A DNA stretch of 64,000 bases from CAVQWT01 sp963717705 (GCA_963717705.1 CAVQWT010000006.1:186001-250000); one strand, 5' to 3'. Counted from the stretch's first letter, positions 43,019 to 52,366 are shown. Numbers and translations: made by a program. Notes: generated by a model from the letters alone, not told the origin.

Positions 43019-44519
43019 TCAGCCTTCGCGCGAGACGCGGACCAGCTCGGCGAGCGACGTCGTGCCGTCGGCGATCCACCGCGCGCCGTCGCGGCGCAGC
43101 GGCGTCATGCCGGCCGCGAGCGCCGCCGCACGGACCGCGTGCTCGGGCGCACGGTCGTGGATCAGCCGGCGCATCGGCTCGTCGACGACCAGCAATTCGT
43201 AGATCCCGGTGCGGCCCCGGTAACCGGTCTGGCGGCACTGGTCGCAGCCGGCCGCCGCCGCCGGCTCGACCGTCGGCGCCAGGGCCAGCTCCGCGAGCAG
43301 CGCCGCCTCGCCCGCCGTCGCGGCGGCGCGCGTCCGGCACGCCGGGCACAGCGTGCGCACCAGCCGCTGCGCGAGCACGCCCAGGAGGCTCGACGCCAGC
43401 AGGTACGGCTCGACACCCATGTCGGCGAGGCGCGTCACCGCGCTCGACGCGTCGTTGGTGTGCAGCGTCGCCAGCACCAGGTGGCCGGTCAGCGACGCCT
43501 GGACGGCGATCTGCGCCGTCTCGAGGTCGCGGATCTCGCCGATCATGATGACGTCCGGGATCCTGCCGCAGGATCGACCGCAGCGCGCGTGCGAACGTGA
43601 GCTCGATCCGCGGATTGACCTGCGTCTGCGCGACGCCGTCGAGTGCGTACTCGATCGGGTCCTCGACCGTCATCATGTTGGCGCCGCGCCGGTCGAGCCG
43701 CGACAGCGCGGCGTACAGCGTCGTCGTCTTGCCGGCGCCGGTGGGCCCGGTGACCAGCACGATGCCGTGCGGCTCGGCGAGCAGGCGGTCGATGCCCGCC
43801 AGCGCCGGCGCGCTCATGCCAAGCGTCGCGAGGTCGAGCCGCGCGCTGTCCTTGTCCAGCAGCCGCAGCACGACGCGCTCGCCCGACCCGGTCGGCAGCG
43901 TCGACATCCGCACGTCGACCTGCTTGTCGCCGAGCTTGAGCGCGATGCGCCCGTCCTGCGGCAGCCGGCGCTCGGCGATGTCGAGCCCGGCCATGATCTT
44001 GAGCCGCGACACGATCGCCGCGTGCAGCGCGCGCGGCGGCTCGAGCACGTCGACGAGCACGCCGTCGACCCGGAAACGCACGGTCGAGCGCCCCTCGTAC
44101 GGCTCGAAGTGCAGGTCCGACGCGCGCTCGCGCAGCGCCTGCAGCAGCAGCGCGTTGATCATCCGCACGACCGGCGCCTCGCGCCCGCCCTGCTCGAGCA
44201 GGTCCTCGGCCTCCGGCAGGTCCTGCATCAGCCGCGCGAGGTCGGTCTCGCGCGCGAGGTCGCCCGAGAGCTGCGCCATCGTCGCGTCGCCGGTGTTGTA
44301 GGCACGGGCGAGCTCGGCGGCGAAGCGCGCGGCGTCGACCGCCTCGGTCCGGACCGGCCGCTGCAGCACCCGGCGGATCTCGGCAAGTCCGTCGACGGTC
44401 GCGTCGGGCCGCGTCAGCACCACGACGACGCCCTGCGCCTCGGCCAGCGGCAGCACGCCGTGGGCCCGGGCGAAGGCGTAGGGGATCGACGCGACGGCGG
44501 GAGCGAACCGGGCGGCCAT
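43019..44519 (-). pseudogene. gspE: type II secretion ATPase GspE, 1-base frameshift
   Basis: Cytoplasmic ATPase that powers the secretion pseudopilus. It reads in frame from ATG 44519 through the N1E domain, Walker A GPTGAGKTTTLY (about 257), TVEDPIEYALDGVAQTQVN and LRSILRQDP. Then an extra G in GGG at 43557-43559 shifts the frame. The other frame continues as VIMIGEIRDLETAQIAVQASLTGH, the zinc tetracysteine (CPACR...CDQCRQTGYRGRTGIYEL), to the stop at 43019. Removing one base gives 499 residues, the normal GspE length. Probably an intact gene with a sequence error. Confidence 0.92.
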
Positions 44520-44545
44520 CGGGGCTTCGGTACCCGCGACCGGGG

Positions 44546-46831
44546 TCAGGGGTTCCAGCCGGGCGTCAGGGCGCCGGGGGTTCCGGGCGCGCCCAGCGTT
44601 CCGGGGGGCTGGGGCGGCGGCACCTTGTCCGGCGGCAGGTACCACCCCTGCGGCAACGCCGGCAGCGGGAACGGCGGGGTCAGCGGGGCCGGCACGGTGC
44701 CGCCGGGCTGGCCCGGCATCGTGCCTTCGGGCGGCAGCGTCGGCTGCACCGGGTCGTTCCAGAACGGCCGCTCGCCGGGGTTCATCCGCTGCTGCTCGCC
44801 CTCGAGGTAACGGTAGCGCTCCGACGTGATTTCGCGGCCGTCGGCGCCGTTGCGGACGACGGTCGGCTTGATGAAGATCATCAGGTTGGTCTTCTCGCGC
44901 TTCCGGGCGTCGTAGCGGAAGAGCTGGCCGAACAGCGGCACGTCGCCGACGACGGGCACCTTGTCGGTGCCGTCGACCAGCCGGTCCTCGATCAGCCCGC
45001 CCAGCACCACGATCTGGCTGTCGTCGATGACGACCGACGACTCGAGCGCGCGCTTCGACAGGACGATGCCGACGTCCTTGACCACTTCCTGCACCCGCGA
45101 GACCTCCTGGTAGATCATCAGCCGCACCGTCCCGCCCTCGGTGATCTGCGGCCGCACGCGCAGCACGAGGCCGACGTCGCGGCGCTCGAAGGTCGTGAAC
45201 GGCGCGACGGTCTGCGTGCCGCCGGTCGTCGCGTACGAGCCGGTGGCGATCGGAATGTTCTGGCCGACGATGATGCGCGCCTCCTCGTTGTCGAGCGTCA
45301 GCAGCGCCGGCGTGGAGAGGATGTTGGCGTTGACCTGCTGCTCGAGCGCGCGGGCGAGGAACGCGAGGTTGGTGATCGTGCCGAGGCCGGGAATCGTCAG
45401 CGTGCCGCGGATGACCCCGAGGTTCAGGCCCTGGCCCACCGAGCCGAGGTTGATCGCGCCGTCGATGATGTTGGCGCCCCCGCCGCGGGCGCCGAAGTTG
45501 GTGCCGCCGATGACGCGCGTCTGCGTCGTGTTCGTGCCCGACAGCGCCTGCCACTGGATGCCGAACTCGGCCGCCTTTTCGGCGGCGACCTCGACGATCA
45601 GCGCCTCGACGAAGACCTGCGCGCGGCGGACGTCGAGCTTGTCGATCACCGTGCGCAGATTGTTGTAGACCGGCTCGGGCGCCATGATGACCAGCGCGTT
45701 GTTCGCGGTGTCGGCCTGGATGGTCGCGCCGCCGGCGGAGAAGCTGCCTCCGCCGCTTGTGGTCGCGCTGGTCGCGAGCGGCGACGTCGCCTGCGGACTC
45801 GCCCCCGCCATGCCGCTCGTCGCCCCGCCGGCCGGTCCGCCCGCGACCGACGGCACCGGTGCGGACCCGGGGAAGGTGCCGCCGCCGTTGGTCGTCGTGT
45901 CGGCACCCGTCATCAGCGCGCGCAGCGTCTGCGCGACGCGCGTGGCATCGGCGTTCTTGAGGTAGACGATGAACATGTTGCCACCGGCACGGCCCGGCGT
46001 GTCGAGCTGCTCGATCAGCTGCCGGACGCGGGTGACCCGGCCCGGGTTGTCCGCCCGCACCAGGATCGAGTTCGAGCGCGCATCGGCGACGATGGCGATC
46101 CGCTGCTGGGGGTCCGCCGTGCCCTGTCCGCCGCCGGCGGACACGTCGCCCAGCAGGCGATTGAGCATAGGCACGAGATCCAGCGCCGACGCGTAGCGCA
46201 CCGGCACCAGCACCGGCTCGCCGCCGGGCGGCTGGTCCAGCGTGGCGATGATGCGGTCGAGGCGGCGCAGGTTGTCGGCGTAGTCGGTGATGACCAGCGC
46301 GTTGCTTCCGGGAAGCGCGGCAATGGTGTTGTTCGGCGCGATCAGCGGGCGCAGGACGTTGACCAGCGAGGCCGCCGACTCGTAGCGAAGCTGGACCACC
46401 TGCGTGACGATGCGGTCGCCCGAGCCCGCACCCACCGGGCCGCGGTGGACCGCGCCCCCCTGCAGCTTGGCGTCGGCTTCGGGGACGATGCGCACGACGT
46501 TGTCCGACTCGACCGCGGTGAAGCCCTGCATGCGCAGCGCCGACAGCAGCGTCGGGTAGACCAGCGCGCGCGCCACCGGTCGCGCGGAGACGATGTTGAC
46601 CGTTCCCTTGACCTTCGGATCGACGATGAAGCTCTTGCCGGTGATCTCGGCGATCGCCTTGACCACGGCGTCGATGTCGGCATTGACGAAATTCAGCGTG
46701 ACCGCGTCGTCGGCCGCGAGCGCAGCCGGCGCCGCCGTCGCCAGGACCAGTACGGCCGCGCGGGCGATGGCGATGGGGAAGGCGACCGCCCGGCGGAGCG
46801 CGAGACGGCAGCGGAGCGCGAATTTCTGCAA
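44546..46831 (-). CDS. gspD: type II secretion outer-membrane secretin GspD
   Basis: Outer-membrane secretin of the type II pathway. With the TTG start at 46831 it is 761 residues: signal peptide (AIARAAVLVLATAAPAALA), N0 and N1-N3 domains (VTLNFVNADIDAVVKAIAEITGKSFIVDPKVKG), a Gly/Ser-rich insertion (about 360-430), and the secretin core (RDVGLVLRVRPQI, VVLGGLIED, VPVVGDVPLFGQLF), ending in a Pro-rich tail. An ATG at 46972 would add 47 residues of AT-richer, non-signal sequence and is rejected. Confidence 0.95.
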   Translation of the reverse strand: MQKFALRCRLALRRAVAFPIAIARAAVLVLATAAPAALAADDAVTLNFVNADIDAVVKAIAEITGKSFIVDPKVKGTVNIVSARPVARALVYPTLLSALRMQGFTAVESDNVVRIVPEADAKLQGGAVHRGPVGAGSGDRIVTQVVQLRYESAASLVNVLRPLIAPNNTIAALPGSNALVITDYADNLRRLDRIIATLDQPPGGEPVLVPVRYASALDLVPMLNRLLGDVSAGGGQGTADPQQRIAIVADARSNSILVRADNPGRVTRVRQLIEQLDTPGRAGGNMFIVYLKNADATRVAQTLRALMTGADTTTNGGGTFPGSAPVPSVAGGPAGGATSGMAGASPQATSPLATSATTSGGGSFSAGGATIQADTANNALVIMAPEPVYNNLRTVIDKLDVRRAQVFVEALIVEVAAEKAAEFGIQWQALSGTNTTQTRVIGGTNFGARGGGANIIDGAINLGSVGQGLNLGVIRGTLTIPGLGTITNLAFLARALEQQVNANILSTPALLTLDNEEARIIVGQNIPIATGSYATTGGTQTVAPFTTFERRDVGLVLRVRPQITEGGTVRLMIYQEVSRVQEVVKDVGIVLSKRALESSVVIDDSQIVVLGGLIEDRLVDGTDKVPVVGDVPLFGQLFRYDARKREKTNLMIFIKPTVVRNGADGREITSERYRYLEGEQQRMNPGERPFWNDPVQPTLPPEGTMPGQPGGTVPAPLTPPFPLPALPQGWYLPPDKVPPPQPPGTLGAPGTPGALTPGWNP

Positions 46832-47109
46832 GCGGTCAGTCCGGTCGATCGCGTGGGGCGCCCCGTGCGCGGGCAGGCTCACCCCGGGGCGCGCGAAACT
46901 TCGATGAAACTGCGCCAAAACAAGGCATAAGGCAACTTTCGCCGCCAATAGCCATTTTGACGATAATAGCATGCACGTTTCCGGCCAGCCCGAGGGCGCC
47001 GAGCGGGTCGCGGCGGGCCGGACGGCGGTTTCCGGCCGTCGGACGGCGGACATTCCGCACGGGTGGCCGCCGCCGCGGCTGAATCCGAAACCACCGCTTG
47101 CCGCATCCA
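46832..47109. other. divergent intergenic region gspD / DUF6249
   Basis: The region is AT-rich around 46905-46975 (for example ATTTTGACGATAATAGCATG), suggesting promoters for one or both divergent genes. No regulator site is recognised. The stretch is otherwise featureless. Confidence 0.3.
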
Positions 47110-47970
47110 ATGGCCGAGACCTCACCACCTGGAGTCCACGTGTCCGCATCCGCCCTCGCCGCCCCGGTCGCCCCGTCGACCCACCTGCGCCGCCTGATCC
47201 TCGGCGGCGCCTTTCTCGTCGGCCTCGCCGCCGCGATCCTGCCGGAAAGCCCGCCCGCCGCCGCACAGGCGCCCAAGGCCCAGGCGACGATCACCGACGA
47301 CGCCGGCAAGACCGTCACCATCACCGCCGGTCCCGGCGGCGTCGAGACGAAAATCGAGCGCAAGTCCGCCAACCCGCCGGCCGCGGGAGCGGGCGACGCC
47401 GCCGACCCCGACGAGCCGGCGGTCGTCATCGAGAAGCAGCGCAAGCGGGTGCACGTCGGCATCGGCAGCGATCGCGAGTTCGACTCGTTCAACCAGCTGG
47501 TCGAGACCGAGCCGTGGCTCGCCGTGCTGATCTTCATGAGCGTGCTGCTGGTGTTCCTGGTGCCGCTGCTGATCATCATTGCCGTCATCTGGTACAAGGT
47601 GCGCAAGACGCGCATGCTCAACGAAACCATGCTCAGGCTCGCCGAGAAGGGAGTGGTGCCGGCGGGCGACGCGATGCAGGCGATCGCCGGCAGCCGGCAG
47701 GCCGACTACATCGCCGCCGCCGCGTCGACGGCGCCGCTCCTGGAGCAGGCGCGCGCCGTGCGCAAGCGCGCCGCGTGGTCGGACCTGCGCAAGGGGATCA
47801 TCATGACGGCGATCGGCCTCGGCCTCACGTTCTTCTCGATGCTCGACGACGGCTCGCCCAACGGCATCGGCCTCGTGCTGCTGTTCGTCGGCGTGGGCTA
47901 CGTGATCCTCTGGTGGTTCGAGGACCGGCAGCTGCCGCCGGCCGCGGGCGGACCGCCCTCCGGCGCGTGA
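47110..47970 (+). CDS. DUF6249-like membrane protein
   Basis: A 286-residue protein with an N-terminal signal or anchor (LRRLILGGAFLVGLAAAILP), a periplasmic stretch, a transmembrane helix (LAVLIFMSVLLVFLVPLLIIIAVIWY, about 143-168), a cytoplasmic segment (KTRMLNETMLRLAEKGVVPAGDAMQAIAG), and two more helices at the end. This arrangement is that of DUF6249 proteins; the assignment is moderate. It precedes a sigma factor by about 50 bases, so it may belong to its circuit. Confidence 0.7.
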   Translation: MAETSPPGVHVSASALAAPVAPSTHLRRLILGGAFLVGLAAAILPESPPAAAQAPKAQATITDDAGKTVTITAGPGGVETKIERKSANPPAAGAGDAADPDEPAVVIEKQRKRVHVGIGSDREFDSFNQLVETEPWLAVLIFMSVLLVFLVPLLIIIAVIWYKVRKTRMLNETMLRLAEKGVVPAGDAMQAIAGSRQADYIAAAASTAPLLEQARAVRKRAAWSDLRKGIIMTAIGLGLTFFSMLDDGSPNGIGLVLLFVGVGYVILWWFEDRQLPPAAGGPPSGA

Positions 47971-48019
47971 ACCGATGCGTGAATGCGCACCGTGCCGGCG
48001 GGAAGGCTGACTCGCGCCG

Positions 48020-48616
48020 ATGGCGCCGCCGGGAGTCGCCGATGCCGAGCTCATCGCGCGGGTGGTCGTCCATGACGACCGGCACGCGTTTTCCGAGCTG
48101 GTGCGCCGCTACCAGTCGCCGATCCGCGCGACGCTGCGGCGGATGACCGCGGGCAATCACGCGCTCGCAGACGATCTCGCCCAGGAGACTTTCCTGCTCG
48201 CCTATCGCAACCTGAAGTCGTTCCGGCACGAGGCGCGGTTCCCGACGTGGCTGCACCGGATCGCCACCAACGCGTTCCTGGCCGACGCGCGCAAGCGCAA
48301 GGAGGAGCTGCTCGGCGACCGCGACGGCGACGTCGTCGACGACGAGGACGGCGACGGCCTCGATGCCGGCGGGGCCGGCGACGGCCACGAGCGCGCGGCG
48401 TCGCTGAAGCTCGACCTCGAGCGCGCGATGGCGACGCTGTCCGAGGCCGAAAGGGCGGCGATCGTCCAGTGCTACCATAACGACCTGACGCACGAGGAAG
48501 CCGCGTACGTGCTCGACTGTCCGGTCGGAACCGTCAAGACGCACGTGCTGCGGGCCAAGCAGAAGCTCAAGCTGCGCCTGGCCGCGTGGAACCCCGAACC
48601 GGACGCCACCGCATGA
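48020..48616 (+). CDS. ECF-type RNA polymerase sigma factor
   Basis: A 198-residue sigma factor. Region 2: AFSELVRRYQSPIRATLRRMTAGNHALADDLAQETFLLAYRNL. Region 4: LEAERAA-like ATLSEAERAAIVQCYHNDLTHEEAAYVLDCPVGTVKTHVLRAKQKL. A long acidic linker (DGDVVDDEDGDGLDAGGAGDGHE) lies between. It follows the DUF6249-like gene and overlaps the next ATG by four bases. Distinct from the sigma factor at 8682. Confidence 0.9.
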   Translation: MAPPGVADAELIARVVVHDDRHAFSELVRRYQSPIRATLRRMTAGNHALADDLAQETFLLAYRNLKSFRHEARFPTWLHRIATNAFLADARKRKEELLGDRDGDVVDDEDGDGLDAGGAGDGHERAASLKLDLERAMATLSEAERAAIVQCYHNDLTHEEAAYVLDCPVGTVKTHVLRAKQKLKLRLAAWNPEPDATA

Positions 48617-48984
48617 ACTCCGATCCGACGATGAACACCCGCCCCGCCGCCGATCCCGCCGACTGGCTCGACTCCGCGCTCGCCGCCGACGGCGGATCGC
48701 ATCGGGACGCGTATCTCGACGATGCCGGCTTCACCGCGCGCGTGATGGCCGTGCTGCCCGCGCCGGCGACGCTGCCGGCGTGGCGCAAGCCCGCGCTGTC
48801 GGTGCTCTGGGCCGTCGCCGGGCTGGGCGCGGCGCTGGCGCTGCCGACCGCGGCGACCGACGTCGCGCGCGAGCTGTTCCGGCTGGCCGCGCACCCGGTG
48901 TCGCTGCTGGAGATCAGCGCGGCGATCGCGGCGCTGGGCGCGATCAGCTGGGCTGGCGCGGCGTACGTGCTCCGCCAAGACTGA
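48613..48984 (+). CDS. putative membrane partner of the ECF sigma factor
   Basis: A 123-residue protein with an N-terminal polar segment (DWLDSALAADGGSHRDAYLDDAGFTARVMAVL), and two helices (about 56-74 and 91-108). The ATGA overlap with the sigma gene is typical of sigma/anti-sigma pairs, and the N-terminus resembles short anti-sigma regions, but no ZAS or RskA motif is seen. Role inferred. Confidence 0.65.
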   Translation: MNSDPTMNTRPAADPADWLDSALAADGGSHRDAYLDDAGFTARVMAVLPAPATLPAWRKPALSVLWAVAGLGAALALPTAATDVARELFRLAAHPVSLLEISAAIAALGAISWAGAAYVLRQD

Positions 48985-49003
48985 TCCCGCCGGCGCCGGA
49001 AGC

Positions 49004-49028
49004 AAAGCGGCCGCCCGTGGGCGGCCGC
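49004..49028. terminator. bidirectional terminator-like hairpin
   Basis: GCGGCCGCC (49007-49015) pairs perfectly with GGCGGCCGC (49020-49028) across CGTG. On the minus strand it is followed by TTTGCTT, so it likely ends the tonB transcript; on the plus strand it lies 20 bases after the sigma partner gene. It separates two convergent units. Confidence 0.6.
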
Positions 49029-49057
49029 GCTCGTCTGGTCGAGGCCGACGGCCGCGA

Positions 49058-49717
49058 TCAATCGGAGGTGTTGAACACGATCAGCACGCTGGCCTTGTAC
49101 TTGGTGCCGTCCGCGGTGCACTTCTTCCAGTTGATCAGCGATTCCTTCACCACGCGGTCGAACACCCGCGGCGGGTTGGAACTGACGATCTGCACGTCGA
49201 ACACGTTGCCCTGCTCGTCGATCTGGACGATCGCGTTGACCTCGCCCTTGTCGACGCCGGCCTTGCGGGCCTCGCGCGGGAAACCCGGCTTGTCGATGTC
49301 CGCGCACTGCACACCCTGCCGGACCGCCGGCCTCGGCGCGGGCGCCGGCGGCGCGACGACCGGCGGCGGTGCGATCACGTGCGGCTCCGTCGGCGCCGTC
49401 GACGTCGTCGCCGAGATCACCGGCGCGTCCTGCGAGGTGGTGGCGACGGGGATGTCCGGCGGCGGCACGTAGGTTTCCTGCGGCGCCTGCACCTTCTGCT
49501 GCTGCTGCGGCTCGATCTTCTTCGGCGGCGGCGGCGGCGGCGGGGGCGCCTTGATTTCCTCGATGATCGTCGCCGACAACGGCTTCTTGATCACCTCGAC
49601 CGCCTTCCGCGCGAGCCCGGTGACCATCGCGTAGATGATCAGCAGGTGCAGCAGGACGACGAAGGTGATCCCGATGAGGTGCCGCGCCGGGTCTCGCTGT
49701 TGCCGTGCGTAATCCAT
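49058..49717 (-). CDS. tonB: TonB energy transducer
   Basis: Couples the proton motive force to outer-membrane receptors. The 219 residues contain an N-terminal helix (about 17-37, LIGITFVVLLHLLIIYAMVTG), a Pro-rich periplasmic linker (PPPPPPPPKKIEPQQQQ), and a C-terminal TonB domain (GFPREARKAGVDKGEVNAIVQIDEQGNVFDVQIVSSNPPRVFDRVVKESLINWK). It closes the exbB-exbD-exbD-tonB operon. Confidence 0.95.
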   Translation of the reverse strand: MDYARQQRDPARHLIGITFVVLLHLLIIYAMVTGLARKAVEVIKKPLSATIIEEIKAPPPPPPPPKKIEPQQQQKVQAPQETYVPPPDIPVATTSQDAPVISATTSTAPTEPHVIAPPPVVAPPAPAPRPAVRQGVQCADIDKPGFPREARKAGVDKGEVNAIVQIDEQGNVFDVQIVSSNPPRVFDRVVKESLINWKKCTADGTKYKASVLIVFNTSD

Positions 49718-49763
49718 GTCGTGTTGACTCCGTTGCCTGCGCGATGCGCCGGCCGGCGGCGAG

Positions 49764-50195
49764 CTATTCGATGAACTGCTCGCTGCCGACGATGCCGATC
49801 TTGGTCAGGCCCAGCCGCTGCGCCGAGACCATCACCGCCGCGACCACTTCGTACTTGGCCGCCCGGTCGGGGCGCAGGTGCAGCTCGGGCTGGACTTCCT
49901 GGGTCGATGCGACCTTGAACCGGTCCTCGAGCGCGGCACGGTCCGGCACGACTTCGCCGTTCCAGTACATCACGCCGCCGCCGTCGATGTCGAGCTTGAC
50001 CACCTCCGGCTTGACCAGCGGCGGCGGCGGATTGCCGACCGGCATGTTCAGGTTGACCGAGTGCAGCTGGATCGGGATGGTGATGATCAGCATGATCAGC
50101 AGCACCAGCATCACGTCGATGAGCGGCGTGGTGTTGATGTCGATCATGACGTCCGGATCGCCCGAGCCGCTGCCCGTGCCGACGTTCATGCTCAT
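49764..50195 (-). CDS. exbD: ExbD-type proton channel subunit (second copy)
   Basis: A 143-residue single-helix protein. The helix (about 23-43, LIDVMLVLLIMLIITIPIQLH) carries the conserved proton-path Asp in INTTPLIDVML, and a periplasmic domain follows (LHLRPDRAAKYEVVAAVMVSAQRLGLTKIGIV). Second of two tandem exbD genes, 36 bases after the first. The pair differs mainly in the periplasmic part, so the two may form a mixed complex. Confidence 0.93.
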   Translation of the reverse strand: MSMNVGTGSGSGDPDVMIDINTTPLIDVMLVLLIMLIITIPIQLHSVNLNMPVGNPPPPLVKPEVVKLDIDGGGVMYWNGEVVPDRAALEDRFKVASTQEVQPELHLRPDRAAKYEVVAAVMVSAQRLGLTKIGIVGSEQFIE

Positions 50196-50230
50196 GTTCG
50201 TGTCCTCAATGTGACCTGCGGGGCGGCGCA

Positions 50231-50662
50231 TCAGCCGCCGCGGACCGGCGGCTCGGTGATGAAGCCGACCTTGGCGATCCCCGCCCGCTGGACCGCGTAG
50301 ATGATGCGACCCACCGATTCGTACTTCGCGCCGCCGTCGCCGCGGATCTGGACCTCCGGCTGCGGCGTCAGCACCGCCACCTTCTTCAGCCGGTCGATCA
50401 GCGCCCCGGTGCTCTGGATCCGCAGCTCGTTCCAGAAGATGCCGCCCGACGCGTCGACGGAGATCGTGATGTTCTCCGGCTTGGTCTCGCGGATCTCGTT
50501 CGTTTCCTTGGGCAGGTTCACCGGGATCGACGTGGTGACGACCGGCACCGTGATCAGGAAGATGATCAGCAGCACCAGCATCACGTCGACCAGCGGCGTG
50601 GTGTTGATCGCCGAGACGACTTCGTCCTCTTCGCCCGAGGACTGGCCGACGTTCATGGCCAT
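50231..50662 (-). CDS. exbD: ExbD-type proton channel subunit (first copy)
   Basis: A 143-residue ExbD with INTTPLVDVMLVLLIIFLITVPVV as the transmembrane proton-path helix and a periplasmic domain ending in GRIIYAVQRAGIAKVGFITEPP. It begins four bases after exbB. An ExbB with two tandem ExbDs is common in Gram-negative TonB operons that serve a specific receptor. Confidence 0.94.
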   Translation of the reverse strand: MAMNVGQSSGEEDEVVSAINTTPLVDVMLVLLIIFLITVPVVTTSIPVNLPKETNEIRETKPENITISVDASGGIFWNELRIQSTGALIDRLKKVAVLTPQPEVQIRGDGGAKYESVGRIIYAVQRAGIAKVGFITEPPVRGG

Positions 50663-50665
50663 GGC

Positions 50666-51553
50666 TCAGCCCTTGGCGGCGGTCTTCGGCGCGGACAGCA
50701 GGACGGCGTGCAGGTCGGCGCCGAAGCCGCGCACGCGCTCCATCGCGGCCTTGTTGCGGCGCACCAGCCAGTTGTAGCCGAGCACCGCCGGGACGGCGAC
50801 GGCGAGGCCGATCGCGGTCATGATCAGCGCCTCGCCCACCGGGCCGGCAACCTTGTCGATCGACGCCTGGCCGGCGATGCCGATGGCGGTCAGCGCGTGG
50901 TAGATGCCCCACACCGTGCCGAACAGCCCGACGAAGGGGGCCGTCGAGCCGACGGTGGCGAGGAACGCGAGGCCGTCCTGCATCCGGCTGCCCACGTTGT
51001 CGATCGCGCGCTGGATCGACATCGACATCCAGTCGTTCAGGTTGACGTTGCCCAGCAGCCCGGTGTGCTTGCTGGAAGCCTCGAGCCCTGCCTCCGCGAT
51101 GAAGCGGAACGGACTGGTCTTCTTGAGGCCCTCGGCGCCCTTCTGGACCGACGGCGCCGCCCAGAACGACTTTTCGGCGGCCTTCGCCTGGTTGCCCAAC
51201 TTGTACTGCTCGTAGATCTTGGTGACGATGATGTACCAGCTGCCGATCGACATGATGACGAGGATGGTCAGCGTCGCCTTGGCGACCGCGTCCGACGTCC
51301 GCCACAGCGACTCGAGACCGTACGGGTTGTCGACGACCTCGGTCGTCCGCCCGGCCTTGGCGGCCGGGGCCGGGGCCGGGGCCACGGCCTTCGGGGCTTC
51401 GGCGGCGGCCGGGGCGGCGGATGCCGCGGGGGCGGGGGCGGCCGCCGGGGCGGCGGGCTGCGCTTGCGCCTGCACCGCCGGCGTAACGACCGCCGCGGCC
51501 GCGGCGATAACCATGACCGCAGCCAATGCGGCCAGACGGGTCTTGTTCAACAT
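50666..51553 (-). CDS. exbB: ExbB proton channel protein with N-terminal Ala/Pro extension
   Basis: MotA/TolQ/ExbB-family channel protein. The 295 residues start with a signal-like helix (LAALAAVMVIAAAAAVVTPAVQA) and an Ala/Pro linker (QAQPAAPAAAPAPAASAAPA), then the three-helix core (ATLTILVIMSIGSWYIIVTKIYEQY; FLATVGSTAPFVGLFGTVWGIYHALTAIG; VGEALIMTAIGLAVAVPAVLGYNWLVRRN). The extension is seen in many ExbB forms. First gene of the operon. Confidence 0.95.
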   Translation of the reverse strand: MLNKTRLAALAAVMVIAAAAAVVTPAVQAQAQPAAPAAAPAPAASAAPAAAEAPKAVAPAPAPAAKAGRTTEVVDNPYGLESLWRTSDAVAKATLTILVIMSIGSWYIIVTKIYEQYKLGNQAKAAEKSFWAAPSVQKGAEGLKKTSPFRFIAEAGLEASSKHTGLLGNVNLNDWMSMSIQRAIDNVGSRMQDGLAFLATVGSTAPFVGLFGTVWGIYHALTAIGIAGQASIDKVAGPVGEALIMTAIGLAVAVPAVLGYNWLVRRNKAAMERVRGFGADLHAVLLSAPKTAAKG

Positions 51554-52090
51554 GTTGTCTCCAGGCAGATGAAGTGTTCGGTCTGAAAGGTCGCTCGGAT
51601 TCGGCGGTTTCGGACGGTGCCGGCGGCGGCTCCGGGGTCCCGCCTCGGAGCGAATCGACGGGCCGGGCGCGCAAACGCCAAAACGGATTGGCCCCACCTA
51701 GGGCGGGGCCAAACTTTCGTCGCAAAGTCGCGGAATTCTACACAAATCTGAAGGAAAGTCCACCGCGGGATTAGAGCCACCACTCTGGAAACCCCGCGGG
51801 AATTGGGATGCAGGCGGACGCCGCGCCGGCGCCGTCGACGTCCCCGGGGGCACGGTGCCGGTCGGACCCGCGGCGCGGTCCATCCGCCCGGGCGCGGCTT
51901 CGTCCGTCGCGGCGCAGCGTTCGTCGCATCTGCCTTGAGGGTGTCATCGGCCCCGCCTAGGATCGATCCTGCCACCCGAGTTCGGGTGCCGGCGCAAACG
52001 GAAACGGCAGTTGAATCCGGATTCGCGGCTCGCGGCATCCAATAGTCGAGTGGCAGCAAGATCGCAACGACATCGACCTGGAGACACGAC
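51554..52090. other. long intergenic region exbB / small exported gene
   Basis: No gene is supported in these 537 bases. A TAGAAT -10 (minus strand, plus 51735-51740) may serve exbB. Two palindromes are present: CACCCGA-GT-TCGGGTG (51973-51988) and GAATCCGGATTC (52013-52024), the latter 66 bases before the next gene. No Fur-like box was recognised. Confidence 0.3.
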
Positions 52091-52366
52091 ATGAAGCGCT
52101 ACGACTTTCCGACCCCCCGCCTCGCTCTCGGCGTCGCCGCGGTCGCGCTCGCCGCGCTGACCCTCGGCGCATCGCTGGTCGTTCCGGCAAACCTCGAAGC
52201 CTCGCCCGGCGTGCAGTCGCTGGTGGCCGACGCCGCGGCGGACGCGCTCTACCGGACCGAAGTCATCGTCACGCCGACGCGCATCGACGTCATCACCGTG
52301 CGGACGTCGACGACGGCCGCGGCACCGGCCCACGACGCGCGGGCCAAGGGCAAGCAGCAGGTCTGA
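52091..52366 (+). CDS. small exported hypothetical protein
   Basis: A 91-residue protein with a signal peptide (PRLALGVAAVALAALTLGASLVVPANLEA), then a short beta-rich polar part (YRTEVIVTPTRIDVITVRTST) and a basic tail. A CTGGAGACACGAC ribosome site precedes the ATG. No family recognised. It lies between the Ton operon and the receptor fusion. Confidence 0.6.
   Translation: MKRYDFPTPRLALGVAAVALAALTLGASLVVPANLEASPGVQSLVADAAADALYRTEVIVTPTRIDVITVRTSTTAAAPAHDARAKGKQQV

Noticed and set aside
41799..45554. Apparent giant fusion of gspF with part of gspE and upstream sequence
   Set aside because: The frame joins gspF to the front part of gspE only because of the extra base in gspE. The upstream part is the wrong frame of gspD.
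46832..46972. ATG at 46972 as the gspD start
   Set aside because: Added residues have AT-rich codons and destroy the N-terminal signal arrangement; the region looks like a promoter.
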